Source of the DNA: Opacimonas sp014872805
GTDB taxonomy: Bacteria > Pseudomonadota > Gammaproteobacteria > Enterobacterales > Alteromonadaceae
Assembly: GCA_014872805.1 (NCBI GenBank)
Contig: WKFN01000016.1
Location: 310,001 to 374,000 of the forward strand
Reading direction: 5' to 3'
Length of the DNA: 64,000 nt
Of this stretch, positions 1-8,513 are shown piece by piece (positions within the stretch are counted from its first letter, which is position 1; each line of letters opens with the position of its first letter). The translations under genes and the position numbers were made by a program. The notes beneath the pieces were generated by a model. That model saw nothing but the letters and a program-made list of their open reading frames with translations, searched no databases and was not told where the DNA came from.

Positions 1-1
1 T

Positions 2-256
2 GTAGTCATTTATATCGTCGCAATGTGGATGTCGGGTGTTTTACAAGGATTAATGTGGCGCGCAGTTAACTCAGATGGCACGCTTACATATAGCTTTGTT
101 GAGTCTCTAGAAGCTTCTTATCCGTTCTACGTCATGCGTTTCATCGGTGGTGCTTTCGTGGTAACGGGTATGCTTGTTATGGCTTATAACTGTTACAAGA
201 CCATCCGAGCGCCTAAAGTAGCACTAGCTACTGACAATGCTGTAGCAACTGCGTAA
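2..256 (+). CDS. ccoN: cbb3-type cytochrome c oxidase subunit I, C-terminal end (partial)
   Basis: The reading frame is open from the first bases of the window and encodes the last 84 residues; the start lies outside. It holds the end of one transmembrane segment, a conserved-looking GLMWRA stretch and a final membrane helix (around YVMRFIGGAFVV), as expected for the C-terminus of CcoN, the haem b/b3-CuB catalytic subunit in the inner membrane. Identification rests mainly on ccoO, ccoQ and ccoP following at once in the standard order, with an 11-nt gap to ccoO. The haem and copper ligands are not in the visible part. CcoN reduces oxygen at high affinity and so supports microaerobic respiration. 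Confidence 0.93.
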   Translation, partial: VVIYIVAMWMSGVLQGLMWRAVNSDGTLTYSFVESLEASYPFYVMRFIGGAFVVTGMLVMAYNCYKTIRAPKVALATDNAVATA

Positions 257-267
257 GGAGACATATA

Positions 268-873
268 ATGAAAAATCCACATGAGTTAATTGAAAAAAAC
301 GTTGGTCTGCTAACGGTCTTGATTTTGTTTGCTATCGCGCTAGGCGCAATGGCTCAAATCACTCCTTTGATGTTTCAGCAACAAACCATGGAACCAGTGA
401 AAGGACTGCGTCCTTACACTGCGTTAGAGTTAGAAGGTAGAGATATCTATATTCGCGAAGGTTGTGTCGGCTGTCACTCACAGATGATCCGTCCATTCCG
501 TGCTGAAACAGAGCGCTATGGTCATTATTCTGTTGCCGGTGAGTCGGTTTGGGAGCACCCTTTCTTATGGGGCTCAAAACGAACAGGACCAGACTTAGCT
601 CGCGTTGGCGGTCGTTATTCTGATGAATGGCATCGCGTGCATTTAATCAACCCGCGTGATGTGGTACCAGAATCCAATATGCCTGGTTATCCTTGGTTAG
701 AAGATACGGTATTAGACGGTAAATTGACGGCTAAAAAAATGGAAGTGTTCCGTGGTTTTGGGGTTCCTTATACCGATGAAGACATCGCTAACGCACAAGC
801 TGAAGTCGCAGGTAAAACTGAAATAGAAGCTCTTATAGCGTACCTTCAACAACTTGGAACTCATTTAAAATAA
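268..873 (+). CDS. ccoO: cbb3-type cytochrome c oxidase subunit II (monohaem cytochrome c)
   Basis: The product is 201 residues, normal for CcoO. An N-terminal membrane anchor (about residues 13-35) is followed by a periplasmic cytochrome c domain with one CxxCH haem site, C66-V-G-C-H70. The SNMPGYPWL stretch further on carries the likely axial methionine. CcoO passes electrons from CcoP or soluble cytochrome c to CcoN. The ATG has a good GGAG ribosome-binding site 7-8 nt upstream. The stop overlaps the ccoQ start by one base (TAATG), which points to translational coupling inside the ccoNOQP operon. Confidence 0.97.
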   Translation: MKNPHELIEKNVGLLTVLILFAIALGAMAQITPLMFQQQTMEPVKGLRPYTALELEGRDIYIREGCVGCHSQMIRPFRAETERYGHYSVAGESVWEHPFLWGSKRTGPDLARVGGRYSDEWHRVHLINPRDVVPESNMPGYPWLEDTVLDGKLTAKKMEVFRGFGVPYTDEDIANAQAEVAGKTEIEALIAYLQQLGTHLK

Positions 874-1049
874 TGGATCAAGGAATTATCGGCAGTATTT
901 TTACTGTCATCGTCTTCATCGCTTTCATTGGGGTTGTATATTGGGCATTTAGTAAGCGCAATAAAGACCGCTTTGAAGAGGCTGCAAATCTAGTGTTTGA
1001 CGATGAAGAGCCTAAACAGAATCGAGATAATCAGGAGTCAAACAAATGA
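873..1049 (+). CDS. ccoQ: cbb3 oxidase small subunit IV
   Basis: A 58-codon gene read directly from the sequence, using the ATG that overlaps the ccoO stop. It encodes one N-terminal transmembrane helix (about residues 4-25, rich in I, V and F) followed by a short charged cytoplasmic tail (KRNKDRFEEAA and acidic residues). This is the usual architecture of CcoQ, which stabilises the cbb3 complex and has no cofactor. The 3' end overlaps the ccoP start (ATGA, 4 bases). Length, topology and position between ccoO and ccoP make the call secure although the sequence itself is poorly conserved. Confidence 0.93.
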   Translation: MDQGIIGSIFTVIVFIAFIGVVYWAFSKRNKDRFEEAANLVFDDEEPKQNRDNQESNK

Positions 1050-2011
1050 CTTTATTTTGGACAATATGGATATCAGTAATCACGCTCGGATCGATTATTG
1101 GTTGCTATTTATTACTGCGCTGGACACTTGCTAACAAAACGGGCGTAAAAGAAGGCGAGAACATGGGGCATGAGTTCGATGGCATTGTAGAAATCAACAA
1201 TGGCCTTCCGCGCTGGTGGACAATACTTTTTTATATTTGTATCGTTTGGGGCTTTATATACCTTGCACTTTACCCTGGTCTTGGTAGCTTCAAAGGTTTA
1301 TTGGGATGGCAGAGCTCTAATCAAACAGTATTGAGTTTGGAGGAGTCTGAAGCGTCTTTACAAGCCTCTATCGAAAATGGTGATTTGATTCAATACGATC
1401 GCGAGATTAAGTTTGCTAACGAGCGTTTTGACCCAATCTTTGCTGCTTATGCAGAAATACCTGTTGAAAGTCTTGCCACAAACCCAGAGCATGCTGATGC
1501 GGTGAAAGTTGGCCAACGTCTATTTTTACAAAACTGTGCTCAATGTCATGGTTCAGATGCGCGTGGCCAAAACGGTGGCTTCCCTAATCTAACTGATAAA
1601 GATTGGTTATATGGTGGTTCTGGTGACAAAATCGTACAAACATTGCAAAACGGTCGCAGTGGTATGATGCCAGCATGGTTAGAGTCATTTGGCGAATCGG
1701 GTATTGAAGAAATTGTTGAATACACATTGAGTCTCTCTGGCCGTGATGTTGACCCAGTTCTTGCAGATAAAGGCAAAGCGCGTTACGTTGTGTGTGCTGC
1801 GTGTCATGGTATGGACGGGAAAGGCAACCAAATGCTTGGCGCCCCTAACCTAACTGATAACATCTGGTTGTACGGAGGCAGTAAACGCGCCGTGACAGAA
1901 ACGCTCAAATATGGACGTAATGGTGTCATGCCAGCATTTAATAAAACCTTAGGTGATGATAAAATTCACGTTGTAGCTGCATATGTGTACAGCTTGTCTA
2001 ACGAGAACTAA
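1046..2011 (+). CDS. ccoP: cbb3-type cytochrome c oxidase subunit III (dihaem cytochrome c)
   Basis: The product is 321 residues. Two membrane segments lie near residues 5-27 and 57-77, followed by two tandem cytochrome c domains with CxxCH haem sites at C164-A-Q-C-H168 and C250-A-A-C-H254. Each site is followed by its own GMMPA- or GVMPA-type methionine-ligand stretch. CcoP receives electrons from the bc1 complex through soluble cytochrome c and hands them to CcoO and CcoN. The gene overlaps ccoQ by 4 bases. A rho-independent terminator about 22 nt after the stop separates the structural operon from the assembly genes. Confidence 0.97.
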   Translation: MTLFWTIWISVITLGSIIGCYLLLRWTLANKTGVKEGENMGHEFDGIVEINNGLPRWWTILFYICIVWGFIYLALYPGLGSFKGLLGWQSSNQTVLSLEESEASLQASIENGDLIQYDREIKFANERFDPIFAAYAEIPVESLATNPEHADAVKVGQRLFLQNCAQCHGSDARGQNGGFPNLTDKDWLYGGSGDKIVQTLQNGRSGMMPAWLESFGESGIEEIVEYTLSLSGRDVDPVLADKGKARYVVCAACHGMDGKGNQMLGAPNLTDNIWLYGGSKRAVTETLKYGRNGVMPAFNKTLGDDKIHVVAAYVYSLSNEN

Positions 2012-2032
2012 ACATCATTATCAAGTAAGATT

Positions 2033-2057
2033 AAGCCTCGTTTTTACGGGGCTTTTT
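2033..2057 (+). terminator. rho-independent terminator after ccoP
   Basis: An 8-bp stem (AAGCCTCG pairing with CGGGGCTT, one G-U pair) with a short T/A loop is followed by a T run. It lies between ccoP and ccoH, so the structural genes and the assembly genes may be expressed at different levels. Confidence 0.8.
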
Positions 2058-2082
2058 ATTCTATGATCCACGGAGAATGACG

Positions 2083-2589
2083 ATGGCACACCCATCCCCT
2101 ATTGAAGATACAAAACCTTGGTATAAACACTTTTGGCCTTGGTTTTTGATTTGTGTGCCGCTCGCGTCGATGATTTTTTCCATCAATTATTTTCACCTTG
2201 CTGTGTCGACTGAAAACAGTCTTGTGGTTGATGATTACTATAAGGAAGGACGTGTGATTAATGCCCGTCTTGATAAAGTAGAAGTAGCTAGAGAACTTGG
2301 GATCGAAACACAACTTGAAATTGAAAACGGTACTGTGGCGTTGACCTTTATCCAAGGAGCCCCAGAATCTGGCGAAGCACTATCTTTAACCTTTTATCAC
2401 ACAACTCTGGCCGCCAAGGATTTTAGTATCATGTTGAGTCGAGATGCTAGCGGTGTTTATCGTGGGAATTTCGAGCAAGACATAACGAGTAAGTGGAAAA
2501 TTACGCTTATGCCATTGGATCAGACTTGGAAAATCCAGCAAACACGCTTTTTACCCCAAGCCAAGCCCTTTCTTTTTGTACCTGAGTGA
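2083..2589 (+). CDS. ccoH: cbb3 oxidase assembly protein CcoH/FixH family
   Basis: A protein of about 168 residues with one N-terminal transmembrane helix (near residues 17-38, after the KPWYKHFWPWF stretch typical of FixH) and a periplasmic beta-rich domain. FixH/CcoH proteins are needed for assembly or stability of the cbb3 complex; the exact biochemistry is not settled. I chose ATG 2083 because GGAG at 2072-2075 sits 7 nt before it; an in-frame ATG at 2077 is too close to that site. The stop TGA overlaps the ccoI ATG (TGATG). The contains-VVDDYYKEG motif is typical of the family. Confidence 0.9.
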   Translation: MAHPSPIEDTKPWYKHFWPWFLICVPLASMIFSINYFHLAVSTENSLVVDDYYKEGRVINARLDKVEVARELGIETQLEIENGTVALTFIQGAPESGEALSLTFYHTTLAAKDFSIMLSRDASGVYRGNFEQDITSKWKITLMPLDQTWKIQQTRFLPQAKPFLFVPE

Positions 2590-4991
2590 TGAATTTGAGC
2601 GCTTCGGATTGCTTTCACTGTGGACTTCCAAACCCACCTGATACTAACTATCAAACTACAGTATTTGATAACATAGAAACCATGTGTTGTCCGGGCTGTC
2701 TGGCTGTGACCGAAGCCATCGTTGAACATGGACTCACTGACTATTACAAATTCCGCACGGCACCAGCTGCCAAAGCAGAAGACGGTTTAGAAGAACAAGC
2801 GATATTAGAACAACTATCGATCTTTGATGCTGCCGAATTACAAGCTGACTTTGTAGCCGATGAAGGCCAATTAAAATCGGTTCAGTTAACTTTGGAAGGC
2901 ATCACTTGTGCTGCATGTGGCTGGCTAATTGAAAGGCACCTAAGTAAAGTTGCTGGGATCAGCCAAAACTCAGTGAATGTCTCAACCGCGCGAGCAATGG
3001 TCAAATGGGATCCGGCACACATAAGCTTGTCGGAAATACTCAAACAATTTGCGGCCATTGGCTATACTGCAAGACCATTCTCGGCAGAAGAACACGAGCA
3101 AATGTATCAAGAACAACATAAACGCTTTATCAAGCAACTTGGTTTAGCGGGTTTGATGACGATGCAAGTTATGATGCTCTCATTTGGCTTCTACTTTGAC
3201 TGGTTGGGTAACATCGACGAGACCATGGCTGAGTATTTTCATTGGATCTCGTTGGTATTAACGACACCAGTCGTCTTTTATTCTGGCTCTACGTTTTATC
3301 TTGGTGCCATTCGCGCCTTACTCGCTCGTGGTGTCAATATGGATCTCCCAGTTTCCATTGCTATCTTAGGGACCTATTTTGCAGGAATAAAAGCGGTCAT
3401 CTTAGGAGATGGCGATGTGTATTTTGAATCGATCTGCATGTTTATTTTCTTTTTACTCAGTTCCCGCTTTTTAGAACATCGAGCCCGTTATCAAGCAACT
3501 GAGATCGCATCTAACTCGATGCAATATATCCCTTTATCCGCGCATCTTATTCAAGACAATCAGAACACAGAGATCGTTTTAGCCAAACAACTTAAACCAA
3601 ACCAAACCGTGTTAGTCAAAGCTGGGGATACGATCCCCGTTGATGGGGTCATCATAGAAGGCACTAGTTTCATCGAAGAATCGATGTTGACAGGAGAGTT
3701 TGTCCCCGTCAGTAAAGCGCCTGGCGAGAAGGTCTTTGGCGGCACACTGAATCAAGCTCAACCTTTGCAAATTATGGTTACGCAGACACTTGAGGAATCT
3801 TTAGTCAATAAAATAGCCCGCTTGCAAGAAAGTGCAATGTCGCATAAACCGAAAGTGGCACAAATGGCAGACCGACTATCGCAGTATTTTGTCTTCGCTG
3901 TACTATTCATTTCAACCATAACATTCTTTACTTGGTCTTATTTAGGTAACGACAATGCGTTTTGGATCACCGTATCAATATTGATTGCAACTTGTCCTTG
4001 CGCATTGGGTTTAGCGACCCCAAGTGCTCTAACAACGGCTATGGCTAGGTTACAAAAAGCAGGTGTTTTAATTAAACGAGCTGATACACTTGAACGCATT
4101 ACCAAAGTCAATCATATCGTCTTTGACAAAACCGGCACTCTTACTACTGGAGCATTTAGTATTGCCCAAACATGGTATGCAGATGAAACGCAAAAAAATC
4201 TTATTGATTCAATTGTTGCCAGTATTGAGCAATTTTCTGAACACCCCATAGCACGCGCCTTTGAATGTAGTACTCCAATTAGCGTAAAAGACGTAAAAGT
4301 TGTGGTCAATCAAGGTATTTGTGGTGAATATGAAGGGGCCTTGTACCGTATTGGAAATGCTAAATATATGCCATGCACTATCTCCAATAACATTCTCAAT
4401 GCAACCATTTTCGTAAGTAAAAACGAACAAATCATTGCCGCATATTGGCTCACTGACGCATTAAAGCCACACACAACAGACGTTGTCTCAGCACTGGCTG
4501 ACGCCTACTCACTTTCGATTATCAGTGGTGACGCTGCGAAACATGTATCCGAGGTTGCAGAAACTCTACATATCAAAGTAGCCCACCACAGTTGTCGACC
4601 TGAAGATAAACTGTCTATATTAACCGAATTACAATCCAGTAAAAAAGTCGTCATGATGCTGGGTGATGGCATTAACGATGCACCGGTTTTGGCACAAGCT
4701 GATGTCGCAGTGACGGTTGGCAATGCCTCGGATTTTACCAAACACAGTACGGATGTTATTTTGTTGCAAGAGCACCTTGCTCAATTACCACTATTGACCG
4801 CTCTGGCAGCAAAAACCAAACGCACAATTAAACAAAATTTTATGTGGGCATTAGGGTATAATGTCTTGGTATTGCCATTTGCAATTATGGGTGTCCTGAC
4901 ACCTTGGCAAGCTGCACTTGGTATGTCTCTGAGCTCTTTAATCGTTGTCTATAACTCAGCGCGTTTATTGCGATTTAGACAACATAACTAA
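2589..4991 (+). CDS. ccoI: Cu-translocating P-type ATPase of cbb3 oxidase maturation
   Basis: An 800-residue P1B-type ATPase. From the N-terminus there are cysteine pairs CFHC (8-11) and CCPGC (33-37), a heavy-metal-associated domain with CAAC at 107-110, membrane helices, the TGE actuator motif, the ion-site CPC motif (about 467-469), the DKTGT phosphorylation site (about 511) and the GDGINDAP hinge (about 691). CcoI/FixI exports Cu(I) for insertion into the CuB site of CcoN. Start chosen at the ATG overlapping the ccoH stop; an in-frame GTG lies 3 nt upstream. Between ccoH and ccoS its role in oxidase biogenesis is clear. Confidence 0.96.
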   Translation: MNLSASDCFHCGLPNPPDTNYQTTVFDNIETMCCPGCLAVTEAIVEHGLTDYYKFRTAPAAKAEDGLEEQAILEQLSIFDAAELQADFVADEGQLKSVQLTLEGITCAACGWLIERHLSKVAGISQNSVNVSTARAMVKWDPAHISLSEILKQFAAIGYTARPFSAEEHEQMYQEQHKRFIKQLGLAGLMTMQVMMLSFGFYFDWLGNIDETMAEYFHWISLVLTTPVVFYSGSTFYLGAIRALLARGVNMDLPVSIAILGTYFAGIKAVILGDGDVYFESICMFIFFLLSSRFLEHRARYQATEIASNSMQYIPLSAHLIQDNQNTEIVLAKQLKPNQTVLVKAGDTIPVDGVIIEGTSFIEESMLTGEFVPVSKAPGEKVFGGTLNQAQPLQIMVTQTLEESLVNKIARLQESAMSHKPKVAQMADRLSQYFVFAVLFISTITFFTWSYLGNDNAFWITVSILIATCPCALGLATPSALTTAMARLQKAGVLIKRADTLERITKVNHIVFDKTGTLTTGAFSIAQTWYADETQKNLIDSIVASIEQFSEHPIARAFECSTPISVKDVKVVVNQGICGEYEGALYRIGNAKYMPCTISNNILNATIFVSKNEQIIAAYWLTDALKPHTTDVVSALADAYSLSIISGDAAKHVSEVAETLHIKVAHHSCRPEDKLSILTELQSSKKVVMMLGDGINDAPVLAQADVAVTVGNASDFTKHSTDVILLQEHLAQLPLLTALAAKTKRTIKQNFMWALGYNVLVLPFAIMGVLTPWQAALGMSLSSLIVVYNSARLLRFRQHN

Positions 4992-5004
4992 TGGATGTCA
5001 CTTT

Positions 5005-5184
5005 ATGAACATAATATATGTATTGATTCCCATTGCCATCATCATCGTTGCGGTCGCCATTATTGCTTTTTTTTGGGCAGTTAAAAACAACCAATTCGAA
5101 GATTTAGAACGCCAGGGGCACAGTATCTTGTTCGATGATGATGTGACGCCCTCCCCTAAATCTGAACAACATAAACGTGATTGA
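5005..5184 (+). CDS. ccoS: cbb3-type cytochrome oxidase assembly protein CcoS
   Basis: A 59-residue protein with one N-terminal membrane helix (about residues 4-27) and the FFWAVKNNQFEDLE...ILFDDD signature typical of CcoS, which is needed for cofactor insertion into cbb3 oxidase. I took the ATG at 5005. The frame is open further upstream through the end of ccoI, but that extension does not look like the family. The 3' end overlaps the next gene by 8 bases, consistent with one assembly-gene operon. Confidence 0.92.
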   Translation: MNIIYVLIPIAIIIVAVAIIAFFWAVKNNQFEDLERQGHSILFDDDVTPSPKSEQHKRD

Positions 5185-5830
5185 ATTACTTTTTACCGCA
5201 TTCTTACTCGGTATCGCAGGTAGTACCCATTGTTTAGGAATGTGTGGCGGTATTGCGAGCAGTTTATTATTCAGTGCAAAACCCAATGTAGGCAAATGGA
5301 TGCTGATCGCAGGGTACAACTTTGGTCGTATTTTTAGTTATACTTTAGCTGGGTTTGGTGTTGCTTGGTTTGGCTCACAGATCGGTAATTCTGGATTAAT
5401 TCCACTAAATTTTTTGCAACTTTTATCGGCCATTTTGATGTGCTTATTGGGACTTTATGTAGCGGGTTGGTGGTTGCTGATTCGACATATTGAACGCTTT
5501 TTCACGCCAATATTCAGCTTATTAAAACCCCTTTCGAAATATTTTTTACCTCTAGATAATGCTTTAAAAGCAATACCTTATGGAGTTATCTGGGGTTGGT
5601 TACCTTGTGGTTTAGTCTATACAACATTAACTTGGACTTTAACCGTTTCTGAGCCTTGGCAGGGTGCCCTTTTCATGATGTTTTTTGGACTTGGTACTAT
5701 ACCCGCCATCGTAGCTGTCGCATTGAGCTCTGACCGTTTACAGCAAATATTATCCCATCCAACATCACGAAAAATTATGGGTGGTGTGATTATTATCTAT
5801 TCAATTTCATTGCTATACTTAGCAATATAG
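5177..5830 (+). CDS. TauE/SafE-like (DsbD-2 domain) membrane protein of the cbb3 gene cluster
   Basis: A 217-residue polytopic membrane protein with about six hydrophobic segments. The N-terminal GIAGSTHCLGMCGGI motif is typical of the sulfite-exporter TauE/SafE group that sits behind ccoS in many gammaproteobacteria. The paired cysteines in HCLGMC and the later WLPCGLVY are family hallmarks and suggest a redox or metal role during oxidase maturation. That role is inferred from the neighbourhood, not shown. It starts with GTG at 5177 inside the end of ccoS. No transport substrate can be assigned from sequence. Confidence 0.85.
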   Translation: MIELLFTAFLLGIAGSTHCLGMCGGIASSLLFSAKPNVGKWMLIAGYNFGRIFSYTLAGFGVAWFGSQIGNSGLIPLNFLQLLSAILMCLLGLYVAGWWLLIRHIERFFTPIFSLLKPLSKYFLPLDNALKAIPYGVIWGWLPCGLVYTTLTWTLTVSEPWQGALFMMFFGLGTIPAIVAVALSSDRLQQILSHPTSRKIMGGVIIIYSISLLYLAI

Positions 5831-5831
5831 A

Positions 5832-5871
5832 TGTAAATTCTAATATTAGATAACAATAATAAGAATTTACA
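5832..5871. repeat. perfect 10-bp inverted repeat upstream of fnr
   Basis: TGTAAATTCT (5832-5841) is exactly repeated in inverted orientation as AGAATTTACA (5862-5871), with 20 nt between. It fills most of the gap between the TauE-like gene and fnr. No T run follows, so it is unlikely to be a terminator. It may be an operator for fnr, but it does not match the FNR consensus. Confidence 0.6.
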
Positions 5872-5894
5872 ACACTTAAGATCGCGTGGTATTT

Positions 5895-6641
5895 ATGAAA
5901 AATTCGGAACTTTCTATACACTGCCAATCATGCAGTTTTAGTCATTTATGTTTGCCGGTTTCCTTAAACTCTGACGAACTTGATTCATTAGATGATATCA
6001 TTGAACGCAAGCGACCGTTACATAAGCATGATTATCTGCTTAGAGCGAATACGCCTTTCCGTTCGCTTTATGCCGTGCGTACTGGTTCATTCAAATCCTA
6101 TGTGGCCACGGCTGATGGCCAGGAACAAATTGTTGCTTTTCACTTACCAGGTGATTTGATTGGTTTTGATGCATTATCCAGTAATCGTTATACCAGTAAT
6201 ACCGTTGCTTTAGAAACGGCTATGGTTTGTGAGTTGCCCTATCAAACACTCAATGAAGTGGCGGAGCGCTTTCCTAAACTGCGCAATCAAATCATGTCGC
6301 ACATGAGTGCAGAAATCGAGCAAAACCACCAAATGATGATGCTTTTAAATAAACGCACGGCACAAGAACGTCTACTTCATTTTTTGACACATTTAGCCAA
6401 GCGTTTTACTGAGCGTGGTTACTCAAGCAAAGAATTTAACCTGACAATGACCCGTAATGAAATCGGTAACTATTTAGGGTTAACGGTAGAAACGATCAGT
6501 CGATTATTAACGCGCTTTCAAAAAGAACAGCTCATTAAAGTCGATGGTAAGTTAATTTCAATTTTAGATTTTGATGCGATGGTGATGCGTTCACAAGGAA
6601 AATTCGAGCAAGATAACCCTACACAACGCATGCTAGTATGA
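5895..6641 (+). CDS. fnr: FNR/EtrA-type oxygen-sensing transcription regulator
   Basis: A 248-residue Crp/Fnr family protein. Cysteines C10, C13, C19 and C112 match the spacing of the four ligands of the oxygen-labile [4Fe-4S] cluster. A cyclic-nucleotide-type beta-roll follows, then a C-terminal helix-turn-helix whose recognition helix contains LTVETISRLLTRFQ, as in E. coli FNR with its E-SR contacts. It switches genes between aerobic and anaerobic modes and probably controls the cbb3 operon. Start ATG 5895; an in-frame GTG at 5886 cannot be excluded and neither has a strong ribosome-binding site. Its stop overlaps uspE by 4 bases. Shewanella EtrA lies in the same order. Confidence 0.95.
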   Translation: MKNSELSIHCQSCSFSHLCLPVSLNSDELDSLDDIIERKRPLHKHDYLLRANTPFRSLYAVRTGSFKSYVATADGQEQIVAFHLPGDLIGFDALSSNRYTSNTVALETAMVCELPYQTLNEVAERFPKLRNQIMSHMSAEIEQNHQMMMLLNKRTAQERLLHFLTHLAKRFTERGYSSKEFNLTMTRNEIGNYLGLTVETISRLLTRFQKEQLIKVDGKLISILDFDAMVMRSQGKFEQDNPTQRMLV

Positions 6642-7561
6642 TTAATTTAGAGTCCATTTTAGTCGTTATTGAGCCGAATCAGACGCAACAACCGGCTCTA
6701 ATTCGAGGTTTATCGTTAGCCAAAAAAATCAATGCCAGATTAATGGTGATGCTTTCTGTGTATCACGCTGGTTACGAGCTTAAACACATGCTCAGCAAGA
6801 CAGAGAGAGAAGAATTTAGGGCTGAGTACATCGCAGATAGATACAGTTGGCTAGAAGACCTACTCGAAAAATATGAACTCCCACGAACCACGCTCACAGC
6901 AGTGCATTGGCATCCGCGTGTTTATGAGTCTGTTATAGAAACTGCTCGCGAAGAAAAGGCGGATCTCATCATTAAGTCAATGAAGCATGATCCGGTAGTG
7001 ACTTCTCCGGTCTTTACGCCTTTAGATTGGCACTTGATACGCAAATCTCCGTTTCCGGTATTACTCGTCAGTCAAAATCAAGAAACGCAATATGAACATA
7101 TTGTCACAGCGGTGAATACAGGCTTTGAAGATCGTTCTCACTCACGGCTAAATGAAAAACTCACTGAATGCGCAGATGAAATTGCCAGTATTTACTCTAG
7201 CCAAGTGCACTTAGTAAATGCCTATCCATCCATGCCCCAACCAATGAGTAAATCGACACAAAGTTTTACTTATTCAGCATTGGCGAGAGCGATTCAAAAC
7301 CATCACTTCCAAGCACTAGATATGTTTGGTGATCGTTTTTCTGTTGCTAAGACAAACCGACATGTTGTTGAAGGAGAACCGCACGAGGTGATCCCTTCCG
7401 TTATATCATCATTAAGTGCATCTTTGTTAGTCATTGGCAGTATTGGCGATATGGGAATGGCTTCCAAAACATTAGGTCAATCTGCAGAATTTATAATTGA
7501 TAGTATTCAATGTGATGTTTTAGCAGTCAAACCGGATGGATTTGTTCCACCCTTACATTAA
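6638..7561 (+). CDS. uspE: universal stress protein E (tandem Usp domains)
   Basis: A 307-residue protein with two universal-stress-protein domains in tandem (about residues 1-150 and 155-307), the size and layout of UspE. The C-terminal copy keeps a VIGSIGDMGM-type loop near the nucleotide-binding region. UspE is a cytoplasmic protein linked to stress survival, motility and adhesion in E. coli; its molecular activity is unclear. The ATG overlaps the fnr stop (ATGA), and the fnr-uspE pair is also adjacent in E. coli. Co-transcription with fnr is likely. Confidence 0.93.
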   Translation: MINLESILVVIEPNQTQQPALIRGLSLAKKINARLMVMLSVYHAGYELKHMLSKTEREEFRAEYIADRYSWLEDLLEKYELPRTTLTAVHWHPRVYESVIETAREEKADLIIKSMKHDPVVTSPVFTPLDWHLIRKSPFPVLLVSQNQETQYEHIVTAVNTGFEDRSHSRLNEKLTECADEIASIYSSQVHLVNAYPSMPQPMSKSTQSFTYSALARAIQNHHFQALDMFGDRFSVAKTNRHVVEGEPHEVIPSVISSLSASLLVIGSIGDMGMASKTLGQSAEFIIDSIQCDVLAVKPDGFVPPLH

Positions 7562-7607
7562 CTGATATAATCGCGTCGTTTCAATCACTAGGCATTAAGG
7601 CGCATAC

Positions 7608-8501
7608 ATGTCTGATAAAACAGCCACCGCAACAAAACCATCCACTTCCATCAACAAACTGATTAAACGCATTCGTCGAGAAACCGGTAAAGCGGTTATC
7701 GATTACAATATGATTGAAGACGGCGATAAAGTGATGGTTTGCCTCTCTGGAGGTAAAGATTCATACACATTACTTGATACACTGTTGTATCTACAACGAG
7801 TCGCCCCGATTCAGTTTTCACTTGTTGCAGTCAACTTAGATCAAAAACAACCTGGATTTCCTGACCATATTTTACCCAAGTATTTAGAAAATCTTGGCGT
7901 CGATTTTCAAATAGTCACCGAAGATACCTATAGTATTGTTAAAAACAAGATCCCTGAGGGTAAAACAACTTGCTCTTTGTGTTCTCGTTTGCGACGTGGT
8001 ATTTTGTATCGCACGGCTAAAGAGCTTGGCGCAACCAAAATAGCGCTAGGCCATCATCGCGATGATATGCTAGAGACATTATTTTTGAATATGTTTCACG
8101 GAGGTCGACTCAAAAGTATGCCCCCAAAATTAGTCAGTGATAATGGTGAACATATTGTTATTCGTCCGCTTGCTTATAACAAAGAACGCGATATAGAAAA
8201 ATTTGCCCACCATATGGCGTTCCCTATTATTCCTTGTAATTTGTGCGGTTCTCAAGAAAACCTCCAAAGAAAACAAATAAAAGCTATGCTTAATGAATGG
8301 GAGCAGCGTTTTCCCGGTCGAATTGAGTCTATGTTCAAAGCAATGCAAAACGTGGTACCTTCACATTTAGCTGACGGACAATTATATGACTTTGCCGGCG
8401 TTTCCACACAACCTGGACCGGTTGCTATGGGAGATACTGCATTTGATGAGGCCCCCACGCAAATGCTCAGTGACGAAAACGTACAAGTTATAACACTTTA
8501 A
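7608..8501 (+). CDS. ttcA: tRNA 2-thiocytidine biosynthesis protein TtcA
   Basis: A 297-residue PP-loop ATPase with the adenylation motif SGGKDS at residues 47-52. A C-x-x-C pair in TTCSLCSRLRRG and a further cysteine pair in IPCNLCGS supply ligands of the [4Fe-4S] cluster that TtcA uses to thiolate cytidine 32 of certain tRNAs. The enzyme is cytoplasmic and depends on ATP, IscS and the cluster. A TATAAT hexamer at 7566-7571 could serve as its own -10 element, about 40 nt before the ATG. The uspE-ttcA neighbourhood is conserved in enterics and Shewanella. Confidence 0.95.
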   Translation: MSDKTATATKPSTSINKLIKRIRRETGKAVIDYNMIEDGDKVMVCLSGGKDSYTLLDTLLYLQRVAPIQFSLVAVNLDQKQPGFPDHILPKYLENLGVDFQIVTEDTYSIVKNKIPEGKTTCSLCSRLRRGILYRTAKELGATKIALGHHRDDMLETLFLNMFHGGRLKSMPPKLVSDNGEHIVIRPLAYNKERDIEKFAHHMAFPIIPCNLCGSQENLQRKQIKAMLNEWEQRFPGRIESMFKAMQNVVPSHLADGQLYDFAGVSTQPGPVAMGDTAFDEAPTQMLSDENVQVITL

Positions 8502-8513
8502 TACAAGGAATTT

